NCBI GenBank assembly: GCA_037951165.1
Contig: JBBDHG010000051.1
Location: 9,087,501 to 9,151,500, forward strand
Origin: Lophius americanus
Taxonomy: Eukaryota > Chordata > Actinopteri > Lophiiformes > Lophiidae
Reading direction: 5' to 3'
DNA: 64,000 bases
Under the pieces are notes generated by a model. It saw only the letters and a program-made list of their open reading frames with translations. It was not told the origin of the DNA and made no database searches. Shown here one piece after another: positions 47,801 through 59,315 of the stretch (positions are counted from its first letter, which is position 1; every line of letters starts with the position of its first letter). The position numbers and the translations under genes are program-made.

Positions 47801-50800
47801 ACTGGAGTAAAGGGTCTAAATGCTTCTTCAACCCCTGCCTGACTATGAATGATTGGACGTATCTGTAAATGTCATGGGAACAAGGCTGAGGTGTTCCACT
47901 ACATCAAAAGTGTGAGAGAATTAACAGTCTTGACCCTTCAGTGTCTTTTTATAAGGTTCTGTGTATAAAATTAGCGGAATCTAGAGGTGAAGTCACAGAT
48001 CCGCGCACTACAGTATAGTGCACTTGAGTTCACACAGTCCTTTCCAAGAATCTATGGCGGCCTTCAAGTTTCGTCTAAAATCACACTGATGCACCTTAGC
48101 GTGTTCCACATGGTGGTAGTGTTGTGGACAGGGAGGAGAGGGAGCACTGTCAGCTGTCTGTGCACTGCCCTGGGAAGTGGCACGGTCTGGGAGGGGAGCC
48201 CATGTGAAGCTTGAAATCAGCAAACCACCTTCTCCCAGCTCAGTTCAGCACGGAATGGTTTCACAAGTTAGGTCATGTTTTTGTCTCTATGGTGGTGACA
48301 TTTCACTCTCTGTGGCTCTTCTTGTGCTAAAAAATAACTCAACAAATGATCCTCAATTTGTCAAAACTCACAAACTTCTCTCAACACAATAGCTAGCCAG
48401 GAGGCGAAACGCCTGTGTTTAATCGGATATGATAATGTTCTGTAAAGGACATACCAAGACCACCATTATGACATAACTACTTGTGCTGGTTTTAATCTGC
48501 AGTGGATTAGAATCAAATTAATCTCTGCCTCTCTCTGACAGGAAGCAGTCATCTGCTGTGAGGTTGTGACCTTGCTTGCTCTGTGATCGGGACGAGGAGG
48601 ACAAGAAGGAGATGGCGGCTGAACTATTCTCCACCAGCCTTGCTCACAGTAACGAGGTGGTGGTGAAGAAGAGTTTCATCCAGCAGAATGACCTAGAGCC
48701 TCTTGCCAGAAACCACGAAAATGAAAATGATGATGGTAGCATTCAACTCAATGTAAAAGCCAAAGACAGGGACGAGAGAGACGGCTGGCAGGAAGCACAG
48801 CCAACACTCAGAGAAAGGTCAGCACAATGGTCTGCTCCAATTGGACAGACACAAGACACAAGAACACCAATTAGTAATTGATCAAGGTTTTATAGAGGGG
48901 AATCATTTTATGGATTTTTTTTTTTAATGGAATACCACAGCTGGAAAATAATTTATTTTCCCAAGTATAATTTTGAATTTTTCTACCTCTTACTCACAGT
49001 GTGATAACTAATTACTTCAAATTAATACCTAATCTTACAGGGGGATAAAATCAATACTGCAGAATATTTGAATATTTTGTATGGCAATAATGTATGCTTA
49101 AAAGATGCCAAGTCAACGGTTTAATGTAGAAATGGAGAAGTTTGTCTGATTGGATAAAACAAATGTCCATGTTCTCCTGTCGGAACAAAATTTGTTGTTC
49201 AAAAAAACACCATAAATTGTGATAAACTGCAAATTGCCAAATCTTGAAAATAACAATAAAATAATGTATCATGAATCAGGTTTTCTGATACTTGTATTTA
49301 AGGTGAAAATCATTCTTACGTCAAATACTCCCTAGGTGTAAGGGTAACCTTTTCTACATTTCATCACAAAACAGAAGTACGTACATATTAAAAACAAATC
49401 CCGAAGCCAGATTACCTCAGGTTTACCAGATGGACACATGATGAAGTGAGGAAAAAGTCACCACGTTCACACAAATTGTTACAATTTCATCTGAATCAAT
49501 TATCTAAGATGACGTATACTGAACAGAAAACTTGAAACTTGTGTTTTGTGTTATTTAAAAGCTGTTTATGGTTTGTTTGTTTGATTTTCCTGCAGAAATG
49601 CTCTGATGTTCAACAACGAGCAAATGGCAGATGTTCACTTCATTGTCGGACCTCCAGGAGAAACTCAGAGAGTTCCTGCTCATAAGGTATGAAGAGCCAG
49701 GTTTAACCTGGATTCACAAATGTCTAAATAAATTGCTGTTACTTGCCCAGCATGTTGAATGTCTATCTTGTGATTGTTATGGATCCCTTCTGATTTGTTC
49801 CACATCTGTATTTCAGTATGTCCTGGCGGTGGGCAGCTCTGTGTTTGGTGCCATGTTTTATGGAGATCTGGCTGAGGGACAATCTGAGATTCACATCCCT
49901 GATGTGGAGCCTGCTGCTTTCCTCATTCTGTTAAAGTGAGTTCAGTTTCGATGACGAGTTTGTGTCCAGTTAAGCTTCAACTGAAATGACTAAACGATCC
50001 ATTATGCTCAAAAATCTAAGAACCGATAACACCAGGAAGAAAGAGGCTTCTCTGATTTTAAATTGGTTCTGGATAAAGTTAGGACAAGGACAGTCAGGAT
50101 TCAGCTGCATTTTTCAGGACATTATAGGTAATTAGTCTTTGAGCAGATACTTTGGTCTCCAGATTTTTGTACAAAAAATGTTGAAACTTGGAGTCATCAA
50201 ATATGTCCTCGGGTCCCTGAAATGTTTCCTAAACGTGCTGTGTTGTGTGTCAGGTACATGTACAGTGATGAGATAGAGTTGGAGCCGGACACCGTACTCG
50301 CCACTCTCTATGCTGCTAAGAAGTACATCGTTCCTGCCCTGGCAAAGGCCTGCGTCACATTCCTGGAGACAAGTCTAGAGGCCAAGAACGCCTGTGTCTT
50401 GTTGTCTCAGAGCCGGTTGTTTGAGGAGCCAGAGCTGACTCAGCACTGCTGGGAGGTGATTGATGCACAGGCCGAACTCGCTCTGCGATCAGAAGGCTTC
50501 TGCGAGATCGACCTACCCACACTGGAGATCATCCTGCAGAGAGAAACACTAAACATCCGTGAGGTCCTGATCTTCCAGGCTGTGCTGAACTGGGCGGCAG
50601 CTGAGTGTCGACGTCAGGACCTGGTTGTAACCCCCAGGAATCAGCGGCTGGTGTTGGGCAAGGCTTTGTATCTGGTCCATATCCCCTCAATGACGCTGCA
50701 GGAGTTTGCAGATGGAGCGGCACAGTCAGAAGTTCTGACGCTGAAAGAGATTCATGACATCTTCCTGTGGTTCACTGCCTCCACTAAACCCAGACTAGAT

Positions 50801-53800
50801 TACCCACTGGTGAAGCGGGCCGGCTTGACACCACAGAGGTGCCACCGCTTCCAGTCGTCCGCCTATCGCAGCAACCAGTGGCGCTACAGAGGACGTTGTG
50901 ACAGCATCCAGTTTGCCGTGGACAGACGTATCTTCATGGCTGGTCTTGGCCTGTATGGGTCAAGTGGAGGCAAGGCCGAATACAGTGTAAAGATCGAACT
51001 GAAGAGGCAGGGAACCCTTTTGGCCCAGAACCTCACCAGGTTCCTATCAGATGGATCAAGCAGCACGTTCCCTGTTTGGTTTGAACATCCAGTACAGGTG
51101 GAACAAGACACCTTCTACACAGTCAGCGCCGTCCTCGATGGGAACGAGTTGAGTTACTTTGGTCAGGAGGGGATGACTGAAGTGCAGTGTGGAAAAGTGA
51201 CTTTCCAGTTCCAGTGTTCCTCGGATAGTACCAACGGGACCGGCGTACAGGGGGGGCAAATCCCTGAACTGGTCTTTTATTGCTGAAGTACAACTTGACA
51301 AACTAAAGGTTTAAAGTCAGTAAGTGAACATTTCCTGAACAATGAGAGACAGGATATCTGGTTCTGACTCGGATGGACTGCAGTAAGTAAATGCAAGCCA
51401 ATTGAATGTTACATTAAAATTCTAAGTGGATTGGTTTGTCTGTGGTTCTTTAACTAAATCATGAATGAACATTAAAGTTGACTTGATTGAAACTAAAAAT
51501 GTGTTGTTGCTTGTTTGGAGTGATACTGTAATTTCACAGAGCTACCACCAGGTGTAGGTTACTAAAGAGCACCCTGAAGAAGCCCCAAACCTTGTTTGAT
51601 GTAAATACCAACACATTAATTCAAGCTTGTTATGAAATACTTTTCCTGTAAAACTGATTTGGAGGAAGCGTATTAAAATTCTCACCGATGGCAGGTGCAT
51701 TGATGCAGAGCTCACGGGCCAACAGCAGGAAGGTTCTACCGAGGATGTAAACGTTCACCTGAAAATATGAAACAGTTAGAACTGCAACAGGTCTGAATTC
51801 ATTCTGCGGTAGAAGGTCTGAGGTTGGTCTCACCTGCAGAAGGTCACTCAGGTCCAGCAACATGTCTGAGACACAGCTCAGGAAAAACACCAGGTCCAAG
51901 GTTACACTGAAGTCCGGACTGAAAACATGATAATATAGAAACCAAAGGTTTGGGTGCTAGGATACGTGGCGTCCCTTCGGTGCGACACACGAGGTAGAGA
52001 CATGCGGCGATGACATGCTCTGTCTTTCGTCCTCTTGTCAGGTGTTTACCGACGACCATCTTGAAGAAGTTGAAGGCCGTGTCTAAACAGTGCTGGTTTA
52101 ACTGGAGTTGACTGCCCAGCTGCTGGATCTGACGTTTACCTGGAAACACATAGAGTTTATTTAATTATATGTCTGATGCAACTATTGGTACAGGTGCCTG
52201 AGCTGATCTGACATCTGTGTAAACCTTTATGAATTTGCACTGATCTGGGATCATGTTCATGAGGGTCATAAGAAGAGCATCCCTACTGATGATGAAGGTA
52301 CTCACCCCCCTGTAGGGTCTGAGCTCTGGATTCTTTCCCAACGCTGGTGTGAAAACCAGAGCCAATCAGAGGAGCTTTAGCTGGACCTGCAGACAGATGG
52401 ACAGGTTAGTCAGCATCATGAAGATTTACCTGCAGAATTGAGATCAACTCATATCATTAGCCTCCCCCTGTAATCAGTCAATCAGCTCTTGCTTTGATTA
52501 GCTGTTACGTTGCCAGGACAACCAGGTGATTAGCTCACCTGGCTGCTAAGGAGAAGCTTTCCAAAGACAAGTAGCGCCAACATGAATGCTGCTGCTCTTA
52601 TCATTGGGTGGGTACAAGTAATCTCACCTGCAAAAGTACAACAAAACTCTTCTCACCTGCGCAGGTAAAAATTAAATAAGCTCACCTAAACAAGTAAAAA
52701 ATTAACCTTTTCGATTTTTTTGTATAGATGTATCTTAATCATCTTTAGGTTCACCACTTAAGGTCAAAACTGATTTTACTAGTTTATTTCCAGTTATTTC
52801 TGGTGGATTTGAATGCTGTTTGCTGGTGGCTGATGGTTTATTGGTGGCTGTACATGATGATTACTGTTGTATGTACTGTACAGGCTGATTTCTTGTGATT
52901 AGAGGGTGATTATTGGTCGAGTTACTGGCTGTCTGTGAATTTAACAAATCACTCCAACCTCGGGGCGTTTTTTTGTAATCTGTTTTATAGACAATTGTCA
53001 ATTCTGACAGTGTTTCTGTTGATCCTACCAAAGAATGAGCTTCTTTTGAAGGCACCAGGCTGCATTGGGACATTACCCACATATATAATATACTCCCTGA
53101 GTCAGGTACAGATCTTCCAGCTGCCATTTTCCGACAAATCAAGGGCCAACAATGAAGAGGTGAGAGGTGAAAGTTTGGAAATCATTGGCAACCCATCCGT
53201 GGGCTTCAGGTCCTCTTTTCATTTGGTACCAGTCTTTATCAGTCCATATGAGCAGATAACTGGGCTCCAGCCATGGAATCTTCAAACCTCACAGCTTCAT
53301 CTAGTCCTTCAACTATTAACTCAGAACAGCCAGGGCCCCACTGGTACTTTTGAACAACTCCTCCCTGGCAGAGATGATACATGCCTCTTGGCTAATATTG
53401 AACATGTTACCTCCATAAATACTGTCTCCAACTTGTCCGTAGACACTCGGGGGTTTCTCAGCGACTGAAACGATACCGGATGAAGTGTCCATCTAAAACC
53501 TGCAAAGACTGGTACCAACTGAAGAGGAACCATAAAAAGCAGTTCCAAAAAATCTGTCAAACCAGTCAGCAAATGTCTTCCTCCTGGACCTCATCTCAGC
53601 CAGAAACCCTTTGTCCAACGAGAGAAACCCTCATATCTCTTATTGCTCTCGGTTTTGAACAGGTCCAAAAACTGTCCACAGCACTGAGAGGGGCCAGGCA
53701 TCCAAACACCTTCCACAGCACAGAGGTTCAAATATAAGACATTTACAAACTCCTGAGACAATGGATACTTCAACTTATAGCAGAAACTTGTTCATAGTGT

Positions 53801-56800
53801 CCAGGTCAAATCAGATCAGACTGCAGTGACCAGTCTCACTTATGTCTCCAAACCAGAAAATGCAAAAGGGTATGCAGGTCCATCGATCCCCAAACCAACA
53901 AGAACAGCAGAAACTGGTCTAACTGGTAGCTGAGACGGGAAATGATGGAGGACTGGGATTTGCCTCTACTCTGGGAAACACCCTTCAACCAAAAGGTAGG
54001 TAAAAGCTACCAATTACTAATCCAGAACAAACTTATTTCTAGCTGATCAGTGGTGTTCTAGATGACTATTTATTGAAGAGTGGTGGGCCATCACAAGTAG
54101 AACAATAAAACCACCGCTTGGTAGATTACAAAATGAAATCTCAAAATCAATTATCAACAATATTAATGCTGCAACAAATACAAACCAAAACTAACACCGA
54201 GGATGGACTTGAAAAGACCCTCCTGCCATCACTGCTTCAAAGTTCTTAGAGGAAAAACTCAACAGGCGGAAATTTTGGCAAAGGTTTGTATTTCTTCTTG
54301 CCTCTAATGTTTAAATGTTTGGCTATAAAACTGAGATGGTTTTATTCTATTTTTACGGAAAGCCGCAGGGGCAAGCTAGTAGTCTTCCCCATCAAAAAAA
54401 AGTACCTTTTCTCAAGAAGGTAGTCCGATTTACGCTATATTATATGTCGACAAAGGCTGACACTTAACACTTGCTCTTTCCCATTTATGGAAAATACTCG
54501 ACTGAAAAACAATTGGTCCAAGCTACGTACATTTTCTTTTGTTTATATCGTGCTGCATAAGTGGTTCTGACCAACTTTTTTGGCTTCAAACGCATCAGTT
54601 ATCGGATTCTTTTTTTTTTTTTTTTTTTACCATTAAATGATCTTTGATCTGTCAGTGCTGATTACAAAGTTGAGCAGCTCAAGTAATAGACAGTCGGAGC
54701 AGCTATCGAGTATTTTGATTCTTCACTTGTTGCAGAATGAAAGAGAGACGACATCATTGACGAGCACCTACCAGACATCAAAGGTGTTTGGCAGGTGCTA
54801 ACCCTAACACTTTTGTTTTTATACGGGTGAATGGGAACCATCCTAATGATTAGCAAAGCAGCTGTGGTTGTTCAATAATGCTGGTCAGGCGATTTTTTTA
54901 TTTTTTTTATTGTGACTGGCCTACAGTGATTGTGCTCATTGTGGTTAAGTACTGTGTGTCAAAACTAAATACTTATTTTTTTGTTCTTCTATCAATCCCT
55001 GTTAGGAAATTCCTGCATCAGAGTCAAATTTGTTTCTAGAATACGAAAAACTCAGAATAAAGCCAACCTTCATAACTCAACCACTGGCGGGGTGTTTAAC
55101 CCCAGATCCACACCTCAGAGGGAACCAGGTACATCAGTCAACTACAGAGGAGATCACACGGACAATCCCCAGTGACGAGGACTTCAACCCCACTCCAGAA
55201 GGAGCTCAGTTTATTGGTTCCAGCACAGGTTTTGGTAGTTCCAGTTCAGACTACCTCTACACCATATCTAACTGCAGGGGTCCATATGGAAACAGAGTAC
55301 ACCAAGAGAGATACTTGGATATGTTACACTTGATTTACTTCTCATAACATCAGTAGAAAGATGGTTGCCTGTCAGCAGGAAGTACGTGATTCCGTGCACT
55401 CATTCAATGCCATAAACCTGAAATAAACGTACGTGTTTTTTACAGTAAAATTTAGCAAGCACGCAACTTTAAGCACCAAAATTTGCATATTTGCTGGTTG
55501 AAATTGACAAAACGAGCAACTCTAAAGAAGTTTCTTGGTTCAGACTACACAATACTATTTTTCTGTGTTTGATTATGGTCTTTCATAATTCACCCTGTCA
55601 GATCAGGCAATCACAGTATCATAAATTAATGTCTAGTGTTCGTTGGAGGGCAGGCAAAACTATAAGTTTGGCCCCGACCATTCATTTGCACCAAGTCATG
55701 TGACACCAATGACGAGGCGGGTGAATCATGGCTAGGGAATCGCTCTGTGTTCTTGCCAAAAATGCTCTTTTATTCCTCTTCAGTGGTAATCCTTCACTGA
55801 AACACGGAAGAGGCAGTGATATTATTGCCACATTTCAAGCAGCCTTTCTTCTGTATTGTTGTTCCAGCTCACACCGGTATCATTTCGAAGGCTACTCACA
55901 ACTATGTTTATTTTCACTCTGAACAAGTCGGGACCAAGTTAAAACAAATTCACACAGGCAAGCTGTTTGAAAGTGTTGTCGTGGAGCACACCAATTGACA
56001 ACGCTGTTCCTTGAATATGTCGTACTTCAAGATTCGGCCATAGCATGGTGCCTCCAGGGTCGGGCCTTATGAAAGAATTTGTTAGCAACGATCAGATTGA
56101 TTTAAGACCAGGCTACAACCGTGTCGTCGGAACCAGGCATTAAACGTGTCGTGTGTGTGTGAGAGGTTCCGTATGAGTTTCTCAGTTGATTCCTCTAGAT
56201 TCCTTAGATAACATTATTTATTCCACATTGTGGTGCGGTCTTATTGCTAATAGTATTTGTGCCGTGTCATCCTAAAATTGCAAAAAGACCTAGTGTCCAG
56301 TTTATCTGTTCTCGGCTACTTTACAAATGTGGTATCGCAACATAACCACCTCTGTAGAAGATGAGTTGCTCTCTCTATAGATGTATAAGGACTAACAAAA
56401 TCATGATTCCGAGATTCCGGTACTTGGATACTAAAAACATAAACATTAAAAAAAAATTGGGAATTTTATATTCCATTTATTCCAAGAGATCTGACTAAAT
56501 CTTATACACTAAACCCTCATAGGGTCTCAATATGTATCACAAGCTGCATTAGTTTACCGTCAGTTATTGTGATTCTATGTAAACAAGTTTTTTTTCCCTC
56601 AGGTTAACAGATCAGCTGAAGTAGAACAAATGGCTAGAAATAAAAACCAGTCAGCAGAAACTGTTTTCAATAAAGCTTCAGTTTATTTTCATTTAGATTT
56701 TTAGTTTGATGCTTTGTTACGGCCATAATGAAAAACATGACTATTAAAACCACAATGATCGGGTTCTCCAATCACATCATCAATGTTAAATACAATCTAA

Positions 56801-57031
56801 TATGCATCACATTCTCCTAAAAATCGGATCAGAACTGTTTGTCTTACCGTCAGATGACACGAATTGTCCCACAGCAGATGAAACTCCTCCACTTCCTTCC
56901 ACGAACTGAACCTCAGAGACGATGATATTGTCCTCCAAAACTGAACCACAACTGGTACAAACGGCGCTGCCCCGTGCCTGATCCACATCTATATCTGACC
57001 CCCCACAGGTCCTACACACCCTGGAGCTCAT
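38857..57031 (-). CDS. brf1: TFIIIB subunit BRF1 (TFIIB-related factor for RNA polymerase III)
   Basis: With TBP and BDP1 it forms TFIIIB and recruits Pol III to tRNA and 5S genes. Eighteen coding exons in transcript order: 57031-56848, 52386-52306, 52139-51966, 51865-51834, 51758-51686, 45712-45563, 45395-45302, 44415-44289, 44198-44159, 43434-43339, 43255-42953, 42880-42819, 41127-41046, 40878-40826, 40575-40286, 39500-39449, 39331-39127, 38888-38857. Phases fit, giving 709 aa (human about 677). Seen: N-terminal zinc ribbon with C6, C9, C25, C28; two cyclin-like repeats (QLQLNQHCLDTAFNFFK, RGRKTEHVIAACLYLV, ELCINAPAI, KRDWMHTGRRPSGLCGA, FRRTVKDVINVVKVC); LTEFEDTPTSQLTIDEFMK; a GELDLEGINDQEID homology block; and the C-terminal NYDVLRDL segment that binds TBP. 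The acidic stretch near the end has a pure Glu run encoded by GAG repeats. The region 43255-42953 is fish-diverged. Intron 5 contains btbd6. Confidence 0.96.
38985..39122 (-). repeat. tRNA-derived SINE inside the last brf1 intron
   Basis: On the minus strand ATAGTGGTAGAG (A-box-like), AGTTCGACTCCCGACACC (B-box AGTTCGACTCC) and CTGCAGTCTATATGTTGAAG, TGTCCTTGAGCAAGAC match a common teleost SINE. Its head appears to start at or within a few bases of the brf1 exon 17 donor (GTTAGTGCATAGTGG). Confidence 0.75.
39168..39222 (-). repeat. GAG/GTG trinucleotide repeat coding acidic run in brf1
   Basis: In-frame GAG and GTG codons give Glu and Val-Glu repeats in brf1 exon 17. It is likely variable in length between individuals. 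Human BRF1 is also acidic at this point. Confidence 0.85.
39780..40200 (-). mobile_element. Tc1-like transposon fragment in brf1 intron
   Basis: Minus-strand sequence encodes WEGQMVNWQQGHEQPKG, similar to the EGQPVNRRQGHGRP part of the family seen at 27975 and 37600. The end ACCATAACATTAAAGCCACC is at 39779-39798. Stops and a deletion of the catalytic half make it inactive. Confidence 0.7.
40680..40722. repeat. Perfect inverted repeat, 18-bp arms, 7-nt loop
   Basis: Arms 40680-40697 and 40705-40722 are exact reverse complements around a TTTTTTG loop, within a brf1 intron. Confidence 0.95.
41240..42480. repeat. Dispersed repeats in brf1 intron 12
   Basis: 41735-42010 (TTTCAAGTTGATCGGGTTGAAG, CGCCCATTCAAGTCAAAATGG, CCTGTTTCAAGGTGAAAGTAAG) is a recognisable fish interspersed repeat. 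41250-41710 and 42010-42480 are non-coding, with no assigned family; a short TAACCC-like stretch at 42080-42103 is too short to be telomeric. Confidence 0.5.
43440..44155. repeat. Strongly diverged tandem repeat filling a brf1 intron
   Basis: The intron between exons ending 44159 and starting 43434 consists of fuzzy repeats of 'cctctgaaa.acct..ttagagtccttta.a..gtcctaaa'. No other content was seen. Confidence 0.55.
44635..45295. repeat. 20-bp minisatellite next to brf1 exon 7
   Basis: About 30 units of 'gatctactgtaatccactgt', some with 'ttgttatcc' or 'ttttgatcactgatct' variants. The array stops within about 10 bp of the donor of exon 45395-45302. Confidence 0.95.
45900..46309. other. Non-coding part of brf1 intron 5
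   Basis: A/T-rich, with simple ATATAAAA and (ATT)n tracts. No gene was seen. Confidence 0.5.
46310..46458 (+). promoter_or_regulatory. btbd6: Probable btbd6 first exon and promoter, with a uORF
   Basis: AAAATGGCGTC (46371-46381) resembles the YY1 element found at start regions. An open frame from ATG 46373 ends at the donor CTGACAG|GTACTA (46458/46459). Splicing to the acceptor CTCTGACAG at 48533-48541 keeps the frame open for 37 codons in total and then stops at 48567-48569, 42 nt before the btbd6 ATG. This fits a 5' UTR exon bearing an upstream ORF. No transcript data are available to me. Confidence 0.5.
46700..47835. repeat. Teleost repeat with stepwise 'agtac' motif, split by a second insertion
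   Basis: 46700-47060 (TTTACTCGAGTACTGTACATAAG, GGTACTTGAACATC, ATACTTTTACTCCATTAC) and 47755-47835 (GGAGTATTTTCACAGTATGG, ACTTCTACTGGAGTAAAGGG) are the two ends of a repeat also present at 58455-59315. Between them at 47645-47725 lies another element (AATAATAAT..ATTTAATTCATAACGCACTTTACATTTGGATC), inverted relative to 16855-16918. Confidence 0.6.
48612..51286 (+). CDS. btbd6: BTB/POZ domain-containing protein 6
   Basis: Cytoplasmic BTB-BACK-PHR protein; BTBD6 acts as a Cullin-3 substrate adaptor, in fish linked to Plzf turnover during neurogenesis. Coding exons: 48612-48817, 49596-49686, 49817-49935, 50254-51286; 482 aa. Start MAAEL matches the known N-terminus, followed by a fast-evolving linker to QPTLRERNALMFNNE. 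BTB about residues 80-175 (MADVHFIVGPPG, VPAHKYVLAVGSSVFGAMFYG); BACK about 185-290 (AKKYIVPALAKACVTFLE, EVIDAQAELAL, CEIDLPTLEII); PHR about 335-482 (HRFQSSAYRSNQWRYRGR, KAEYSVKIELKR, SYFGQEGMTEVQCGKV, GTGVQGGQIPELVFYC). The gene lies wholly inside brf1 intron 5 (51685-45713) on the opposite strand, as in mammals. Likely 5' UTR exons are at 46310-46458 and from 48542. An ATTAAA poly(A) signal lies at 51471. Confidence 0.96.
51471..51476 (+). terminator. btbd6: Polyadenylation signal (ATTAAA) of btbd6
   Basis: ATTAAA 185 nt after the btbd6 stop codon. The brf1 exon at 51758-51686 begins about 210 bp further, so the two opposite transcripts need not overlap in exons. Confidence 0.5.
52400..56840. 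other. brf1 intron 1, with unrecognised open stretches
   Basis: 4.5 kb non-coding for brf1. Plus-strand frames at 52935-53468 (177 codons) and 55030-55347 (105 codons) are longer than usual for such DNA, but I recognise no domain. A 63-bp run of T and A/T tracts sits near 54608-54632. It could be a decayed mobile element, but no family evidence was found, so no gene is called. Confidence 0.35.
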
Positions 57032-57316
57032 GGTGGAGGTCGCAGGTCAACAGTCTGGGAGACAAAGCCATGTTAGCAGTGTTATACATTTAATTAATCA
57101 TATTTCAAAGATAATTTTTAAACTGTTAGTTTTTTTTCCAAGCATCATTCTTCTGTCACAACTGTCCTCAAAAGCTGAACAATAAAAAAAATCATTTCTG
57201 GGGAAGTAAAAAATCCTTAGCAAAATCAGATGGAAACCCCAAATGGAAAAAATTCCATATTTACATATTCAGCCAGTACATAAAAACCACCTGCCTAAAA
57301 GTGGGTTCCTTCCGGA

Positions 57317-57357
57317 GTTTTTGATAGCAAGGTTTCTGAAACCTTGCTATCAAAAAC
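57317..57357. repeat. Perfect inverted repeat, 19-bp arms, 3-nt loop
   Basis: Arms 57317-57335 and 57339-57357 are exact reverse complements around CTG. It lies about 290 bp upstream of the brf1 start codon. Confidence 0.95.
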
Positions 57358-57359
57358 AG

Positions 57360-58450
57360 AATTAACTTTTTCAGCAGTTTTTTGTCACAGTAGCTCCTCT
57401 AATGCTAATCAAGGAATCTTAGATGCCAGCGACCACATCATCGGTCCATCGGCTGTCCTCTTTAGTCCACTTTGGTGTGTACTAACGTCTGCAGAGGTGG
57501 AAATTAAGTTGATATTAATTTGCTGCAGAATATGTGCCACCCACTAACCAGATAATTAACATTATTATAAGTTCAATCATAAATTTGTACATTTGATTTT
57601 TTTTGTCGAATTGGTTTGGGAAATCATACTATGAACTGAGTGAACTAAAATTAATTATTTAAAATAATTTTGGTAATGTCCTTAAGTTAAATGCTAATAA
57701 ATAGTATGAAATACTGATAAATTCAAAGTGATGAAATAGTTTTGTAAAATTAAATTCACGCACATTTTTACATAACAATCATGAATCCTGAACGAATGCT
57801 ACCAGATTATGTGTATACTGGCAGCCAGTTGATACCAGAGCTTTAAGACATCAAACAGGCTAACGCGTCGAGCTCTGATGGAATCGATCCACCGCAGCAA
57901 ACTACACCGTTAAATAAAGAGCTACGCTGACAAATAACTATCAGGAACACCATCGAATAGATAGCAATGACATCAGACTGCCGGAAAAAACGCTAGCAGA
58001 CCAATTCGTGAATATAGACTAAGATTATAAACAAACATGACCAGCTGTTTCTATATATCCAAGATAGCTCATCAGTGTGTATTCGAGTCCCATATTCCGA
58101 GCTCATGAAAGTTACGGGTACGAGTCTGAATCGGTACGACATTGTTGTAAATCTCCACTCCGGTTCTCGTGTTTCTTTAGATATAGATAAGATGCTGCAG
58201 ACCAATCCTCGGAGTTGGATATTATGTTTTAATTATCTCTATATTCATAACGCTATAGATTAATATGTCTTAATATCTATATCTCTTTGGTACATTTATA
58301 TCCCAATCTATGTTTGAAACATCTATATGCATATCTATCTCTTTATAGATCTATAAAATAACTAAATACCCACAGCGGATACATTTCAGATGGACAAATT
58401 ACAAAAAGAATAGACAACTATATTTTTATTTCTCTGTCTATCTACATCCC
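57360..58450. other. Intergenic DNA upstream of brf1
   Basis: No gene or recognised repeat was seen. The brf1 promoter should lie near 57032-57300, where no TATA box is evident. Confidence 0.4.
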
Positions 58451-58454
58451 CATC

Positions 58455-59315
58455 AACAGTGTTTGGTAGTAACTAAATACATCTACTCAAGTACTGTATT
58501 TTAAGTACTGTAAGCACAAATTTTAGGTACTTGTAATTTGCAATGTTTGGAACTTTATACTTCTACTTTCCTACAATTCAGAAGAAAATACTGTTCTTTG
58601 TACTCCGCTACAGTACATTTAATGACGGCTGTAGTTATTAGTGACTTGTCAGATTCCAAATATTCACATCTCCAAATGTGTTGATTTTAAAAATTAGGTA
58701 GGAAAATATAGTGAGGCTTCACGCGTTCATCAAAATCTTCTCATCCTTAAGTTAAATAATCATTTAATAAAAATCATTATAGATTATCTGAAAAATGTCA
58801 CTAATCAGAATCAGAATGAACTTTATTGGCCAAGTATATACATACAAGGAATTTGACTCCGGTTAACTGAGCTCTCCCCGAACAAACATAAGTATAAAAT
58901 AATTATAAAATAGACAAGGTGACTAGGTGGAAAACAATCTGATCTCATGAAAAGCTGAGTTTTTCTGTTGGTTCTCACACAACAGTGATGCTTTTAACAG
59001 GCCATGACGATCATAAAGACTAAACATCTCAACATCAGGAAGAAGTTTGATTACCTCAACCTTCAACACCCACAACAGAAACATAGGTTTTACGCATTAA
59101 TGAAACAGTAATAGTGATCCAACCATAACGATAGATTACTAGAAACTGAGTGCTACTACTTTTACAGAAAAGTACATTTTGCTGATAATATTTACATACT
59201 TTTACTTATGTAAGGTTCTGAATGAATGTCTTTTACTTTTAGTTGAGTACTTTCACAGTGTAGTGTTAATACTTTTACTCAAATAAAAGATTTGAATACT
59301 TCGTCCACCATAATG
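58455..59315. repeat. Teleost repeat with stepwise 'agtac' motif, interrupted
   Basis: AAATACATCTACTCAAGTACTG, AGGTACTTGTAATTTG and CTTTTACTCAAATAAAAG mark the ends; same family as 46700-47835. It is interrupted at about 58805-58930 by a different fish repeat (GAATCAGAATGAACTTTATTGG, CCAAGTATATACATACAAGG). Confidence 0.65.
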
